Assembly: GCA_905206195.1 (NCBI GenBank)
Contig: CAJLGN010000013.1
Coordinates: forward strand, 1 to 12,870
Origin: an uncultured Roseburia sp.
GTDB taxonomy: Bacteria; Bacillota; Clostridia; Lachnospirales; Lachnospiraceae
Length of the DNA stretch: 12,870 nt
Direction: 5' to 3'
In this document: positions 1 through 6,980 of the stretch, one piece after another
Layout: each line of letters opens with the position of its first letter
How positions within the stretch are numbered: position 1 is the first letter of the stretch
The notes under the pieces: model-generated
Database searches by the model: none
Told to the model about the DNA's origin: nothing
What the model saw: the letters and a program-made list of their open reading frames with translations, nothing else
Made by a program: the position numbers and the translations under genes

Positions 1-446
1 CGTAACGGCGCAGGAAATTCGAGCGGTAGTTCCCTCCCCGGCATCAGCACCGGGATCTTTCCCACAATCTCCCCACCGAACACACTCTGCCCGCCGTCCA
101 CCGCTTTTAGCGCGGGCGCGATTCCCTCAAAATCCTGCTTGAGCAGATATCCCCTCGCGCCGAGATTGAGCGCCTTGACAATATAGGCATCGTCGGAAAA
201 TGTGGTCAAAAATAGAATTTTTGCCGCCGCATCTTTTTTTAAAATCCTCTCAGCCGCCTCGAGTCCCGTCATCCCTTCCATGCGGATATCCATCAGCAAA
301 ACATCCGGTGCCAGCTTATCGTAGAGCCTGATCGCATCCGCTCCGCTGTATCCCATATCCGCCACTCTGATGGATGCATCCGCCTCCAAAATCGTCTTTA
401 AAGAAAGCGCAACCAGCTTATCGTCGTCCACAATCAATACTCTCAT
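1..446 (-). CDS. NarL-family response regulator, receiver domain (3' end beyond window)
   Basis: Cytoplasmic response regulator expected to be phosphorylated by the kinase encoded just upstream and to regulate the divergent ABC exporter. The first 148 residues are visible. The receiver domain starts MRVLIVDDD (acidic D7-D9), has the phospho-acceptor Asp at residue 53 (LLMDIRM), the switch Thr near 81-82 (FLTTF) and the conserved Lys at 103 (GYLLK). The GxRGYLLK pattern is typical of NarL/LuxR-type regulators. The expected C-terminal helix-turn-helix lies off the left edge and is not seen, so the DNA-binding class is inferred. The start at 446 is supported by GGGGAG eight bases upstream, and it lies 31 bases after the kinase stop, so the two genes form one transcription unit. 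By synteny it resembles LnrK/YfiK of Bacillus subtilis. Confidence 0.93.
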   Translation of the reverse strand, partial: MRVLIVDDDKLVALSLKTILEADASIRVADMGYSGADAIRLYDKLAPDVLLMDIRMEGMTGLEAAERILKKDAAAKILFLTTFSDDAYIVKALNLGARGYLLKQDFEGIAPALKAVDGGQSVFGGEIVGKIPVLMPGRELPLEFPAPL

Positions 447-477
447 ATTCTGTCTCCCCATCTCTATTTTTATATTT

Positions 478-1584
478 TCATTGTGTGTAGGACTGAATTT
501 CCTTTGGCACGGAGATAAAGATCACAAATCCCTTTTCCGTGCGAATATGTAAGGTTCCGTGCAGCGCCTCCACGCGCTCACGCATATTTTCCAATCCCAT
601 GCCGTATTCCACTCTACCCTGAAATCCTCTGCTCTGCTGCCCTGTCCGCCCGTTGTCCTCCACTGTGAGCTGGTAAAAGCCCGGATGCTCCCGCAGGACA
701 ATCGCGATGCGGTCGGCGTCCGAGTGCTTTACGATATTCGACATTGCCTCTTTGACTGTGGCAATGAAGCAGTACTTGACACTCCGCGCAACATCCGGCG
801 ACATATCATACTCGACAGTCAACCGATAGCTTTCGGTCATCTCTCTGGTCGCCTCCGCCACCGCCTGCCGCAGATCGATGGAATCGCCGTGCAGATCATG
901 TATGCTCTCTCTTATGCTGTTCATCGCCAGATTCAACGTCTCGTTCACGCTTCCGAGCTGTCCGCGCAGCGGCTCTTCCTTATAAATTGTGGAGAGCGCC
1001 CCCATCTGTAAGATGCTGCGCGAGAGCATATGCCCCACATTGTCATGGATTTCACGGGCGATGCGGTTCCGCTCCCGCAGTGTCGCCAAATAGATCTCAT
1101 AATCCTGCTTTTCCAAAAGATCCTTGTTCTTCTCCCGGAGCACCAGATTCAGCTCCGTGCTCGTATCCCGAAGACGTATCATCTCCCGCGCCAGATGCTC
1201 CGCGCGCTCAGTTCGCAGAGCCAGCAGAACTGCCACTGCCAAAAAGACCGCCCAGATTCCCATAAGCTGCCACCCAAAAACTGCGTCTCCGTAATACAGG
1301 CAGAGTGCGGGCGCCGCGGAAAACACCAGCCGAAGCTGCCGCTCTCCGGCACAATCATAAAAAACTACCGGCAGAAAAAACGTGAGCTCCGGCAAAAAAA
1401 GGCATCCGCCAACAAATAAAAGCGCTCCTGCTGCCCGCGCGCGGATTCCCCACTCTCCATTTCCGATCACCCCCGCCAGCGCTCCAAAAAGCATCGCCAC
1501 CACCGGGGCTGCCTTGGCCTCCTCCCCAAATACCATCGCAATCCCACAAATCAGCAAAATCGCTTTATCCACAATCCTCGCCAT
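478..1584 (-). CDS. NarL/DesK-type sensor histidine kinase
   Basis: Membrane sensor kinase of the HisKA_3 class, 368 residues from the chosen start. The N-terminal ~125 residues are strongly hydrophobic (about four to five membrane segments with short loops, no sizeable extracellular domain), followed by a linker or coiled coil (~127-170). The HisKA_3 dimerisation motif is ERNRIAREIHDNVGH, with phospho-acceptor His about residue 180. The HATPase domain has an N box (KEAMSNIVKHS, ~278-288), G1 box (VEDNG, ~308-312) and G2 box (YGMGLENM, ~327-334). A loop-poor sensor of this kind suggests detection of a membrane-active compound or a partner transporter; this is inference. The start at 1584 is preferred because AAAAAGGAG sits five bases upstream. 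An in-frame ATG at 1611 lies only about nine bases from the predicted transcription start and has weaker spacing. Synteny suggests LnrJ/YfiJ-like. Confidence 0.93.
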   Translation of the reverse strand: MARIVDKAILLICGIAMVFGEEAKAAPVVAMLFGALAGVIGNGEWGIRARAAGALLFVGGCLFLPELTFFLPVVFYDCAGERQLRLVFSAAPALCLYYGDAVFGWQLMGIWAVFLAVAVLLALRTERAEHLAREMIRLRDTSTELNLVLREKNKDLLEKQDYEIYLATLRERNRIAREIHDNVGHMLSRSILQMGALSTIYKEEPLRGQLGSVNETLNLAMNSIRESIHDLHGDSIDLRQAVAEATREMTESYRLTVEYDMSPDVARSVKYCFIATVKEAMSNIVKHSDADRIAIVLREHPGFYQLTVEDNGRTGQQSRGFQGRVEYGMGLENMRERVEALHGTLHIRTEKGFVIFISVPKEIQSYTQ

Positions 1585-1626
1585 ACCCGCTCCTTTTTCC
1601 CACACAGACATGCCATAGCTACCTTA

Positions 1627-1656
1627 AAGATAGCATTTCTCTCCCGCACTTTCCAA
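1627..1656 (-). promoter_or_regulatory. Predicted sigma-A promoter of the kinase-regulator operon
   Basis: On the minus strand TTGGAA (1656-1651) is followed after 18 bases by TATCTT (1632-1627), with TGC directly before the -10, an extended -10 feature. Transcription would start near 1620, giving a leader of about 36 bases to the ATG at 1584. A 17-base imperfect palindrome (1618-1634, arms matching 7 of 8) overlaps the -10 and could be a repressor or autoregulation site, though it may be chance. Confidence 0.55.
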
Positions 1657-1681
1657 TCTTTTTTCCACAAATAGAATTTTC

Positions 1682-1717
1682 GTGACATCTGTCACATCAC
1701 ATGTTGACGCTGTTCAC
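1682..1717. promoter_or_regulatory. Candidate response-regulator operator: palindrome plus degenerate repeat
   Basis: GTGACATCTGTCAC (1682-1695) is a perfect inverted repeat with 6-base arms and a 2-base centre. A related element, GACGCTGTTCAC (1706-1717), repeats GACATCTGTCAC (1684-1695) at an offset of 22 bases, about two helical turns. Its GAC start and CAC end are conserved and the centre is not. Measured from the predicted start of the exporter operon (~1753), the sites centre near -64 and -43, positions used by transcription activators. From the kinase start (~1620) the palindrome centres near -69. Dimeric NarL-type regulators usually bind inverted repeats of this size, so binding by the adjacent regulator is a reasonable inference, but unproven. 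Confidence 0.5.
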
Positions 1718-1753
1718 TTCCGCACATTGCCTTTTCATCTTATACTGTAATTG
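1718..1753 (+). promoter_or_regulatory. Predicted activator-dependent promoter of the ABC exporter operon
   Basis: TATACT at 1741-1746 is a good -10 (five of six consensus bases). The hexamer 17 bases upstream, CTTCCG (1718-1723), is a poor -35. A good -10 with a poor -35, next to the candidate operator repeats, is the pattern expected for a promoter that needs an activator. The leader of roughly 98 bases to the ATPase start shows no clear terminator hairpin. It ends in a very strong ribosome binding site, AGGAGGAG (1839-1846). Confidence 0.45.
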
Positions 1754-1850
1754 GCAGATCGCACAATACCTGACTGTCCCCCAAATATCCGGCAATTTCG
1801 CCCTGCGCACAATAGCCGCGGTGACAGATTAAAATATTAGGAGGAGTATT

Positions 1851-2792
1851 ATGGCTACACCTGTTGTAAAAGTAGAAAACCTTGTAAAACGTTATCATGA
1901 ACTGGTTGCACTCGACCATTTTTGCCTCGCCATCGAGGAGGGCGAAATTTTTGGACTTCTCGGGCCGAACGGTTCCGGAAAAACAACCACAATCAACTGC
2001 ATCTTATCTCTGCTCGCCTTCGACAAGGGCACGGTCGAAGTCTTCGGAAAAGAGATGCGCCCCGACAGCTATGACTTAAAGCGCCAGATCGGTGTGGTCA
2101 TGCAGGATGTCGCTGTGCTCGATGAGGCGACCGTCTATGAGAATATCGATTATTTCTGCGGTCTTTACATCCGTGACAAATCACTCCGCAGAACGTGCGT
2201 GGAGGAGGCGATTGATTTTGTAGGGCTTGGCGACTTTCGAAAATTTTACCCCAAAAAGCTCTCCGGAGGTTTGCTGCGGCGGTTAAATATCGCCTGCGGC
2301 ATCGCACATAAGCCAAGGCTTATTATCTTAGACGAACCGACTGTCGCTGTGGATCCGCAGAGCCGCAATAAGATTTTAGAGGGTATCCAGGAACTGAACC
2401 AAAACGGCGCGACCATCATCTACACCTCCCATTATATGGAGGAGGTAGAGCAGATCTGCACCCGCATCGCCATTATGGATAGGGGAAAAAAGATCGCGAT
2501 CGGAACCACGGAGGAGCTCAAGCGGATGATCAAAAAGAGTGAGATTATCTCCATCGATATCCCGGATCTGCCACCAGAGCGCATGAATGCCATCCGCAGA
2601 TTGCCTCACGTGTACGAGTCCATTTTTGAGAACCACCGGCTCGTAATACACTACAACGGCGGAAAGCACAATCTGCCGCGCGTGCTCGAATACTTACAGT
2701 CCGAAAACATCTCCTTCGGAAGAGTTTACTCAGAACTGCCAACGCTAAATGATGTCTTTTTGGAAATCACCGGAAAAGAACTGCGCGATTAG
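1851..2792 (+). CDS. ABC transporter ATP-binding protein, LnrL-like
   Basis: Cytoplasmic ATPase (313 residues) that powers the two membrane proteins encoded next. Full nucleotide-binding domain: Walker A GPNGSGKTT (residues 38-46), Q-loop Gln about 85 (VVMQD), signature LSGG (137-140), Walker B LIILDEP (157-163, with catalytic Glu 162), D-loop AVD (~166-168), and H-loop His about 194 (YTSHYMEE). The C-terminal ~90 residues after the core form the accessory domain common in ABC-2 (CcmA/YadG-like) drug and antibiotic exporters. AGGAGGAG lies four bases upstream of the ATG. The next gene's ribosome binding site starts inside this gene's stop codon, so translation is likely coupled. Family membership is clear; the substrate is not. 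LnrL-like function (export of or resistance to membrane-active antibiotics such as linearmycins) is inferred from the neighbouring two-component system and two permeases. Confidence 0.93.
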   Translation: MATPVVKVENLVKRYHELVALDHFCLAIEEGEIFGLLGPNGSGKTTTINCILSLLAFDKGTVEVFGKEMRPDSYDLKRQIGVVMQDVAVLDEATVYENIDYFCGLYIRDKSLRRTCVEEAIDFVGLGDFRKFYPKKLSGGLLRRLNIACGIAHKPRLIILDEPTVAVDPQSRNKILEGIQELNQNGATIIYTSHYMEEVEQICTRIAIMDRGKKIAIGTTEELKRMIKKSEIISIDIPDLPPERMNAIRRLPHVYESIFENHRLVIHYNGGKHNLPRVLEYLQSENISFGRVYSELPTLNDVFLEITGKELRD

Positions 2793-2804
2793 GAGGTGGT
2801 GACT

Positions 2805-4091
2805 ATGTTCTTTCATTCCATGAAATACACATTTCTCGCTCTGCTGCGAGATAAAAGCGCCATGTTCTGGTGCTTTGCATTTCCGCTGATTCTCGGAACT
2901 ATGTTCCACTTCGCCTTCGGCGGGCTCGGCGAGGACAAGAGCTTTTGCGCAATTCCGGTCGCTGTCGTGGAAGAAAACACGGGGACCAGCACTGCTTCTG
3001 CCTCCGACTTTGTGTACCCTAAATGGTCGATCCGCGGGATGCTCGACGCTCTCCAGGAGGGTGATGATCCATTCCTTCAGATCACTTATGCGCCGGAGGA
3101 GGAAGCGCTAAATCTCCTGGAGCAAAAGAAGGTCTACGGCATTCTCTACGCAGACATTCCGGACTTCTCCAACTATGCCATCTGGGGCAATGCCGCATCA
3201 GATGCTTCCGCGCGCGCGGCGCAGATGAAATCTTTGGATGCTTCTGCAGGCGCACCCCTCTCCCTGACAATCTCTGCTGAGATGAACTCCGATCCGCTCT
3301 ACCAGAGTATCTTAAGCGCATTTGTCGAGCAATTCAACATCAGCTATAACGCCATCGCGGAGACCGCCATGACGCGCCCTGAGAAGCTCCCTGCCGTCTT
3401 GGAGACTTTAGCTGCGGATACGGCGTATGTGACTGATACCCCACTGGGGGATGGCTCCACGGACGAGTCGCTGACTTACTTTTTTAACCTGATCGCTATG
3501 ATCTGTATGTTCGGCGCCATGGGAGGAAACCAGGTCGCCATCAGCAATCAGGCAAATCTGTCTGCGCTTGGCGCGCGCAAATCCATCTCCCCGGTACACA
3601 AGCTGGTCAGTATTCTGGGAGAGCTCTCCGCCTCCCTGCTGTTTAACTTTTTGACCGTGGCGTTCACTCTGTTATACCTCATGACAGTGTTGAGGGTAAA
3701 TTTCGGAAATCAGTTCGGCTTTATCGCCATCGCGTCCCTGTGCGGATGTCTCGCTGGCATCAGCCTCGGCTTTTTTGTGGGCTGTATCGGGCGGTTCGAC
3801 GCGCAGACCAAGCTCGGCATCCTCATGACCGTCATCATGACCGGGTGTGTGCTGAGCGGCCTCATGATCGGAAATATACGCACGTGGGTGGAGGATTTCT
3901 GCCCGCTGTTAAACCGCATCAATCCCACCGCACTGATCTCGGACGCACTCTATTCTCTGGCGGTCTACCCGTCCCACGAGCGCTTTTTTTCCAATATTGC
4001 AGGACTGCTCGGAATCTCAGCGCCGTTCGCACTCGGAGGTTTTTTACTGGTAAGGAGGAAAAAATATGCAAGTCTTTCATGCCTTTTTTAA
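2805..4091 (+). CDS. ABC-2 type permease, first subunit (LnrM-like)
   Basis: Integral membrane subunit of the exporter, 428 residues. The layout is that of ABC2_membrane_3-type permeases: one membrane helix near the N-terminus (residues ~20-40, FWCFAFPLILGTMFHFAFGG), a long hydrophilic external region (~41-220), then about five to six hydrophobic segments to the C-terminus, ending in a basic tail (RRKK). The ATG at 2805 is chosen because AGGAGG (2791-2796) lies eight bases upstream; GTG codons at 2796 and 2799 overlap that site and are unlikely starts. The gene begins 12 bases after the ATPase stop and its end overlaps the next permease by 26 bases. Two non-identical permeases with one ATPase imply a heterodimeric membrane domain, as in LnrMN. 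Substrate unknown. Confidence 0.9.
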   Translation: MFFHSMKYTFLALLRDKSAMFWCFAFPLILGTMFHFAFGGLGEDKSFCAIPVAVVEENTGTSTASASDFVYPKWSIRGMLDALQEGDDPFLQITYAPEEEALNLLEQKKVYGILYADIPDFSNYAIWGNAASDASARAAQMKSLDASAGAPLSLTISAEMNSDPLYQSILSAFVEQFNISYNAIAETAMTRPEKLPAVLETLAADTAYVTDTPLGDGSTDESLTYFFNLIAMICMFGAMGGNQVAISNQANLSALGARKSISPVHKLVSILGELSASLLFNFLTVAFTLLYLMTVLRVNFGNQFGFIAIASLCGCLAGISLGFFVGCIGRFDAQTKLGILMTVIMTGCVLSGLMIGNIRTWVEDFCPLLNRINPTALISDALYSLAVYPSHERFFSNIAGLLGISAPFALGGFLLVRRKKYASLSCLF

Positions 4092-5223
4092 AATTGCAAA
4101 AAAGCACTTAAAAAACGCGCTGATCTATTTTACCATTTACGCGGCACTTACAATTATGCTTTCCCTGGCCGGAAGAAATGCCTACACAGAGCAGTTTCAG
4201 GCGGCCTCACTGAACCTTGTCATCACCGATGAGGATCAGAGTCCGGCGAGTGCGGCGCTGCTGGCCTATCTTGGGTCACTGCACAATATAAAAGAACTTC
4301 CCGATGATGACGCTGCCGTTTTTGATCAAATCTACTACCGCACACTCCACTGCTCGCTCACGATCCCTCAAGGGTTTGAGGCCGCACTTCTCACCGGGGA
4401 GACAGACGACCTGCTCTCCTCTATGAAGATTCCGGGCAGCACCGTTGGCTTTTATGTCAATCAGCAGATATCCCAGTACTTAAAATCGCTTCAGCTCTAT
4501 CTCGCTGGCGGCTCTGACATCGCGGAGGCAGTCGAAAAAACAGACGCTGCCATCGCCTCCCTTCCCACTGTGGAGACGGTATCCTTCCGGCCGGCGCAGG
4601 AGCGCGCGCAGAGCGGTGCCTTTTATTTTTTCCAGTATCTTCCTTATATTTATATCGCGATCCTATTCACCGGCCTGGCACCCATTCTGGTACGGTTAAA
4701 CAGCTCCCTGATCCGGGCTCGCACCGTCTGCTCCTCCCTCACGGCCGCCAGCCGCAGCCGCCAGCTCGCCTTTGGGTGCGCGCTGTACAGTCTGGGAGTC
4801 TGCATGTTCTTTATGATTTTGGGCATCATCCTGTACAGATCCACCATGCTCCGCACGGACGTGCTGCTCGGGGTATTAAACAGCTTTGTATTTCTGCTGT
4901 TCGCCGCGGCGGTGACGCTGCTCGTCAGTCTTTTTGCCCCGGACAATAATGTCCTAAATATGCTCTCAAACATCATCGGGCTCTCCACATCATTCCTGTG
5001 CGGCGTGTTTGTACCTCAATCCATGCTTCCGGATTACGTCTTAAATGCTGGGCGTTTTCTGCCCGCCTACTGGTACATCCGCGCCAACAATATGCTGGCG
5101 GGCTTCGGAAATGAGGTCTTCGATATGCGCTTCTACTGGCTCTGCATCGGCATACAACTGTTGTTCGCCGCCGTGATATTGGCCATCACCTTTGTCACGG
5201 CAAAGCAGAGACAGCAGCAATAA
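4066..5223 (+). CDS. ABC-2 type permease, second subunit (LnrN-like)
   Basis: Second membrane subunit, 385 residues, with the same plan as its upstream partner but divergent in sequence. An N-terminal helix (~18-33, YFTIYAALTIMLSLAG) is followed by an external domain (~35-185) and about six hydrophobic segments (from ~190, starting FYFFQYLPYIYIAILFTGLA) to a short polar tail. It starts inside the end of the previous gene (26-base overlap) with AAGGAGG seven bases upstream, so the two subunits are probably made in fixed proportion. No GC-rich terminator hairpin follows, so some read-through into the antiporter gene is possible. The family assignment is secure; the transported compound is not known. 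Confidence 0.88.
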   Translation: MQVFHAFFKIAKKHLKNALIYFTIYAALTIMLSLAGRNAYTEQFQAASLNLVITDEDQSPASAALLAYLGSLHNIKELPDDDAAVFDQIYYRTLHCSLTIPQGFEAALLTGETDDLLSSMKIPGSTVGFYVNQQISQYLKSLQLYLAGGSDIAEAVEKTDAAIASLPTVETVSFRPAQERAQSGAFYFFQYLPYIYIAILFTGLAPILVRLNSSLIRARTVCSSLTAASRSRQLAFGCALYSLGVCMFFMILGIILYRSTMLRTDVLLGVLNSFVFLLFAAAVTLLVSLFAPDNNVLNMLSNIIGLSTSFLCGVFVPQSMLPDYVLNAGRFLPAYWYIRANNMLAGFGNEVFDMRFYWLCIGIQLLFAAVILAITFVTAKQRQQQ

Positions 5224-5256
5224 GAATTCCCCACTTTGTTTTCCCCGCTTTTTTAA

Positions 5257-5308
5257 ATTTTTGTTTCCTTTTTAACAAAAATCGGATATACTTGCTATAA
5301 CATTGTTA
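5257..5308 (+). promoter_or_regulatory. Promoter region of the antiporter gene with two inverted repeats
   Basis: This AT-rich stretch has possible -10 boxes TATACT (5287-5292) and TATAAC (5297-5302). -35 candidates are TTGTTT (5261-5266) and TTAACA (5272-5277), with imperfect spacings of about 18-20 bases, so the exact promoter is unsure. It also carries ATTTTTGTT (5257-5265), whose perfect inverse AACAAAAAT lies at 5274-5282 (9-base arms, 8-base loop), and the palindrome TAACA-T-TGTTA (5298-5308). Both share AACA/TGTT half-sites and flank the -10 region, as operators often do. The first repeat could also act as a weak AU-rich terminator for the exporter operon. Confidence 0.4.
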
Positions 5309-5326
5309 AGAAAGTGGGGATCTCAA

Positions 5327-6823
5327 ATGAATTTTGTCGGAACCATATGGGCATTGCTTCCGCCAATCATCGCGATTGTGCTTGCCCTAATCACAAAGGA
5401 AGTGTATCTGTCACTGTTTCTTGGTGTTTTATCCGGAGGACTTTTGTATACAAACTTCAATCCAATTCGCACCGTAGAAACCATTTTTTCCGTCATGATG
5501 GAAAAATTAGGAGATCCCTGGAACATCGGCATTCTGATTTTCCTTGTGTTTTTAGGGATCATTGTCGCGCTTATGACACGCGCCGGAGGATCCGCAGCCT
5601 ACGGTAAGTGGGCGAGTTCCAAAATTAAAACAAAATCCGGCGCGCTTCTTTCTACCTTTGCGCTCGGCGTGTTGATTTTTGTGGATGACTATTTCAACTG
5701 TCTGACCGTCGGAAACGTCATGCGCCCCGTGACCGACCGTCAAAAGATTTCGCGGGCGAAACTGGCCTATATTATTGACGCGACTGCGGCTCCCGTGTGC
5801 ATCATTGCCCCCATCTCAAGCTGGGCAGCCGCCGTGACTGGCTATACACAGGGAGATGGGTTTTCCCTTTTTCTCCAAACAATTCCGTTCAATCTGTACG
5901 CATGGCTCACGATTCTCATGGTGGTCTATCTGGGTGCCACAAGACTGGATTTTGGTCCAATGAAAAAATTTGAAGAACTTGCGGAGAAAGGCGACCTGTT
6001 CGGCGGAAAGGATGAGTTTGAAAATGTGCCGGAGGATGTGATCTCCCCGAAAGGTACTGTGCTGGATCTGGTGCTCCCAGTGCTCTTTCTGATCGGAAGC
6101 TGTATTACCTGCATGGTCTACACCGGGGGGTTCTTTGAGGGAGAATCATTTATCAACGCGTTCGCAAACTGCGATGCCTCCATGGGACTGGTGCTCGGTT
6201 CTTTCTTTGCGCTTGTGTTCATTTTTCTGCTCTATCTGCCTCGAAAGGTGATCTCCTTTAGCGTATTTGCAGAGTGCATCCCACAGGGCTTTAAGATGAT
6301 GGTGTCCGCGATTCTCATTCTCGTTCTCGCGTGGACGCTGGGCGGCTTTTGCAGCGATAAGCTGGAGGCCGGAACATTTGTGGCAAATGCTTTGGACGGC
6401 AGCGCCTTAGCCGGATCGTTCTTCCCTGCTCTTTTGTTTTTGATCGCCATGGGACTTGCCTTCTCGACGGGTACCTCCTGGGGAACCTTCGGCATCCTGA
6501 TTCCGATTGTGACCGCAGTTTTTCCTGCAGATGCCCCGATTCTCGTCATCTCGATTGCAGCGGTTCTCGCCGGATCCGTCTGCGGAGATCACATTTCCCC
6601 GATTTCGGACACGACCATCATGGCATCCGCGGGCGCACAGTGCAACCATGTAAACCATGTCACGACACAGCTTCCGTACGCGCTGACCGTGGCCGCCTGC
6701 TGCTTCGTCTCTTATCTGGTCGCCGGAATGACAGAAAATGTGTTCCTCACACTCCTCGTGGCAGTCGGGCTGCTGCTGAGCGCTCTCACAGCCATTTTCA
6801 TGGCTCAAAAAAGACGATCTTAA
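5327..6823 (+). CDS. NhaC-family Na+/H+ antiporter-type transporter
   Basis: Polytopic inner-membrane secondary transporter, 498 residues, with about eleven to thirteen hydrophobic segments. NhaC-family landmarks are the buried acidic pair in LIFVDDYFNCLTVGNVMRP (Asp ~120-121), IIAPISSWAAA (~159-169), FSTGTSWGTFGI (~379-390) and CGDHISPISDTTIMASAGA (~419-437). Length fits the family. Members exchange protons for sodium, and some (MleN-like) couple this to organic acids or amines, so the physiological substrate cannot be fixed here. The ATG at 5327 is chosen over an in-frame TTG at 5303 because the TTG falls in the promoter palindrome. Its ribosome binding site (GTGGGG, seven bases upstream) is weak. 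It may help sodium or pH homeostasis alongside the neighbouring envelope-stress module, but no functional link is proven. Confidence 0.9.
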   Translation: MNFVGTIWALLPPIIAIVLALITKEVYLSLFLGVLSGGLLYTNFNPIRTVETIFSVMMEKLGDPWNIGILIFLVFLGIIVALMTRAGGSAAYGKWASSKIKTKSGALLSTFALGVLIFVDDYFNCLTVGNVMRPVTDRQKISRAKLAYIIDATAAPVCIIAPISSWAAAVTGYTQGDGFSLFLQTIPFNLYAWLTILMVVYLGATRLDFGPMKKFEELAEKGDLFGGKDEFENVPEDVISPKGTVLDLVLPVLFLIGSCITCMVYTGGFFEGESFINAFANCDASMGLVLGSFFALVFIFLLYLPRKVISFSVFAECIPQGFKMMVSAILILVLAWTLGGFCSDKLEAGTFVANALDGSALAGSFFPALLFLIAMGLAFSTGTSWGTFGILIPIVTAVFPADAPILVISIAAVLAGSVCGDHISPISDTTIMASAGAQCNHVNHVTTQLPYALTVAACCFVSYLVAGMTENVFLTLLVAVGLLLSALTAIFMAQKRRS

Positions 6824-6824
6824 A

Positions 6825-6960
6825 TAAAAAGAGTGGATCCTCAAAAATAAATCCATCCCTTCTCTTCTGTGCACCCGGCGCAGGAAACGCCTCGGCTTAT
6901 ACTTGCGCCGGGTGCACAGAAAATATAGGTGATTTATGATTTTGGTTCCACTCTCTTTTA
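6825..6960. repeat. 136-base fold-back inverted repeat between convergent genes (bidirectional terminator or relic MITE)
   Basis: The region folds back on itself. The inner arms are perfect over 18 bases (TTCTGTGCACCCGGCGCA at 6865-6882, inverse at 6904-6921), with a 21-base loop. The outer ends also match inversely (GAGTGGATCC at 6831-6840 against GGTTCCACTC at 6944-6953, nine of ten). In between, ATAAATC is shared, so the arms of 58 and 57 bases are alike over most of their length. Each outer stem is followed by a T-rich tract in the outgoing direction (CTCTTTTAT rightwards; CTCTTTTTATTT leftwards), which suits a bidirectional terminator for the antiporter and coiled-coil genes. The size and end-to-end symmetry also suit a MITE-like remnant; no clear target duplication is visible. 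Confidence 0.7.
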
Positions 6961-6980
6961 TATCCCTTTGCCTCTATCTA

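Noticed and set aside
559..1011. 150-codon plus-strand frame opposite the sensor kinase
   Set aside because: It lies wholly antisense to the well-supported kinase domains; composition and lack of start signals mark it as a shadow frame.
1704..1746. TTGACG (1704-1709) as -35 for the TATACT -10 of the exporter promoter
   Set aside because: The spacing is 31 bases, far outside the usable range; TTGACG is better explained as part of the degenerate operator repeat.
6407..6874. 155-codon minus-strand frame overlapping the end of the antiporter gene and the fold-back element
   Set aside because: It is antisense to conserved NhaC motifs, its His/Gly/Arg/Cys-rich product has no family resemblance, and it begins inside the inverted repeat.
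6865..6921. The GC-rich 18-base inner hairpin as a standard intrinsic terminator by itself
   Set aside because: It is not followed directly by a U-tract on either strand; only the outer stem ends are, so the whole element was described instead.
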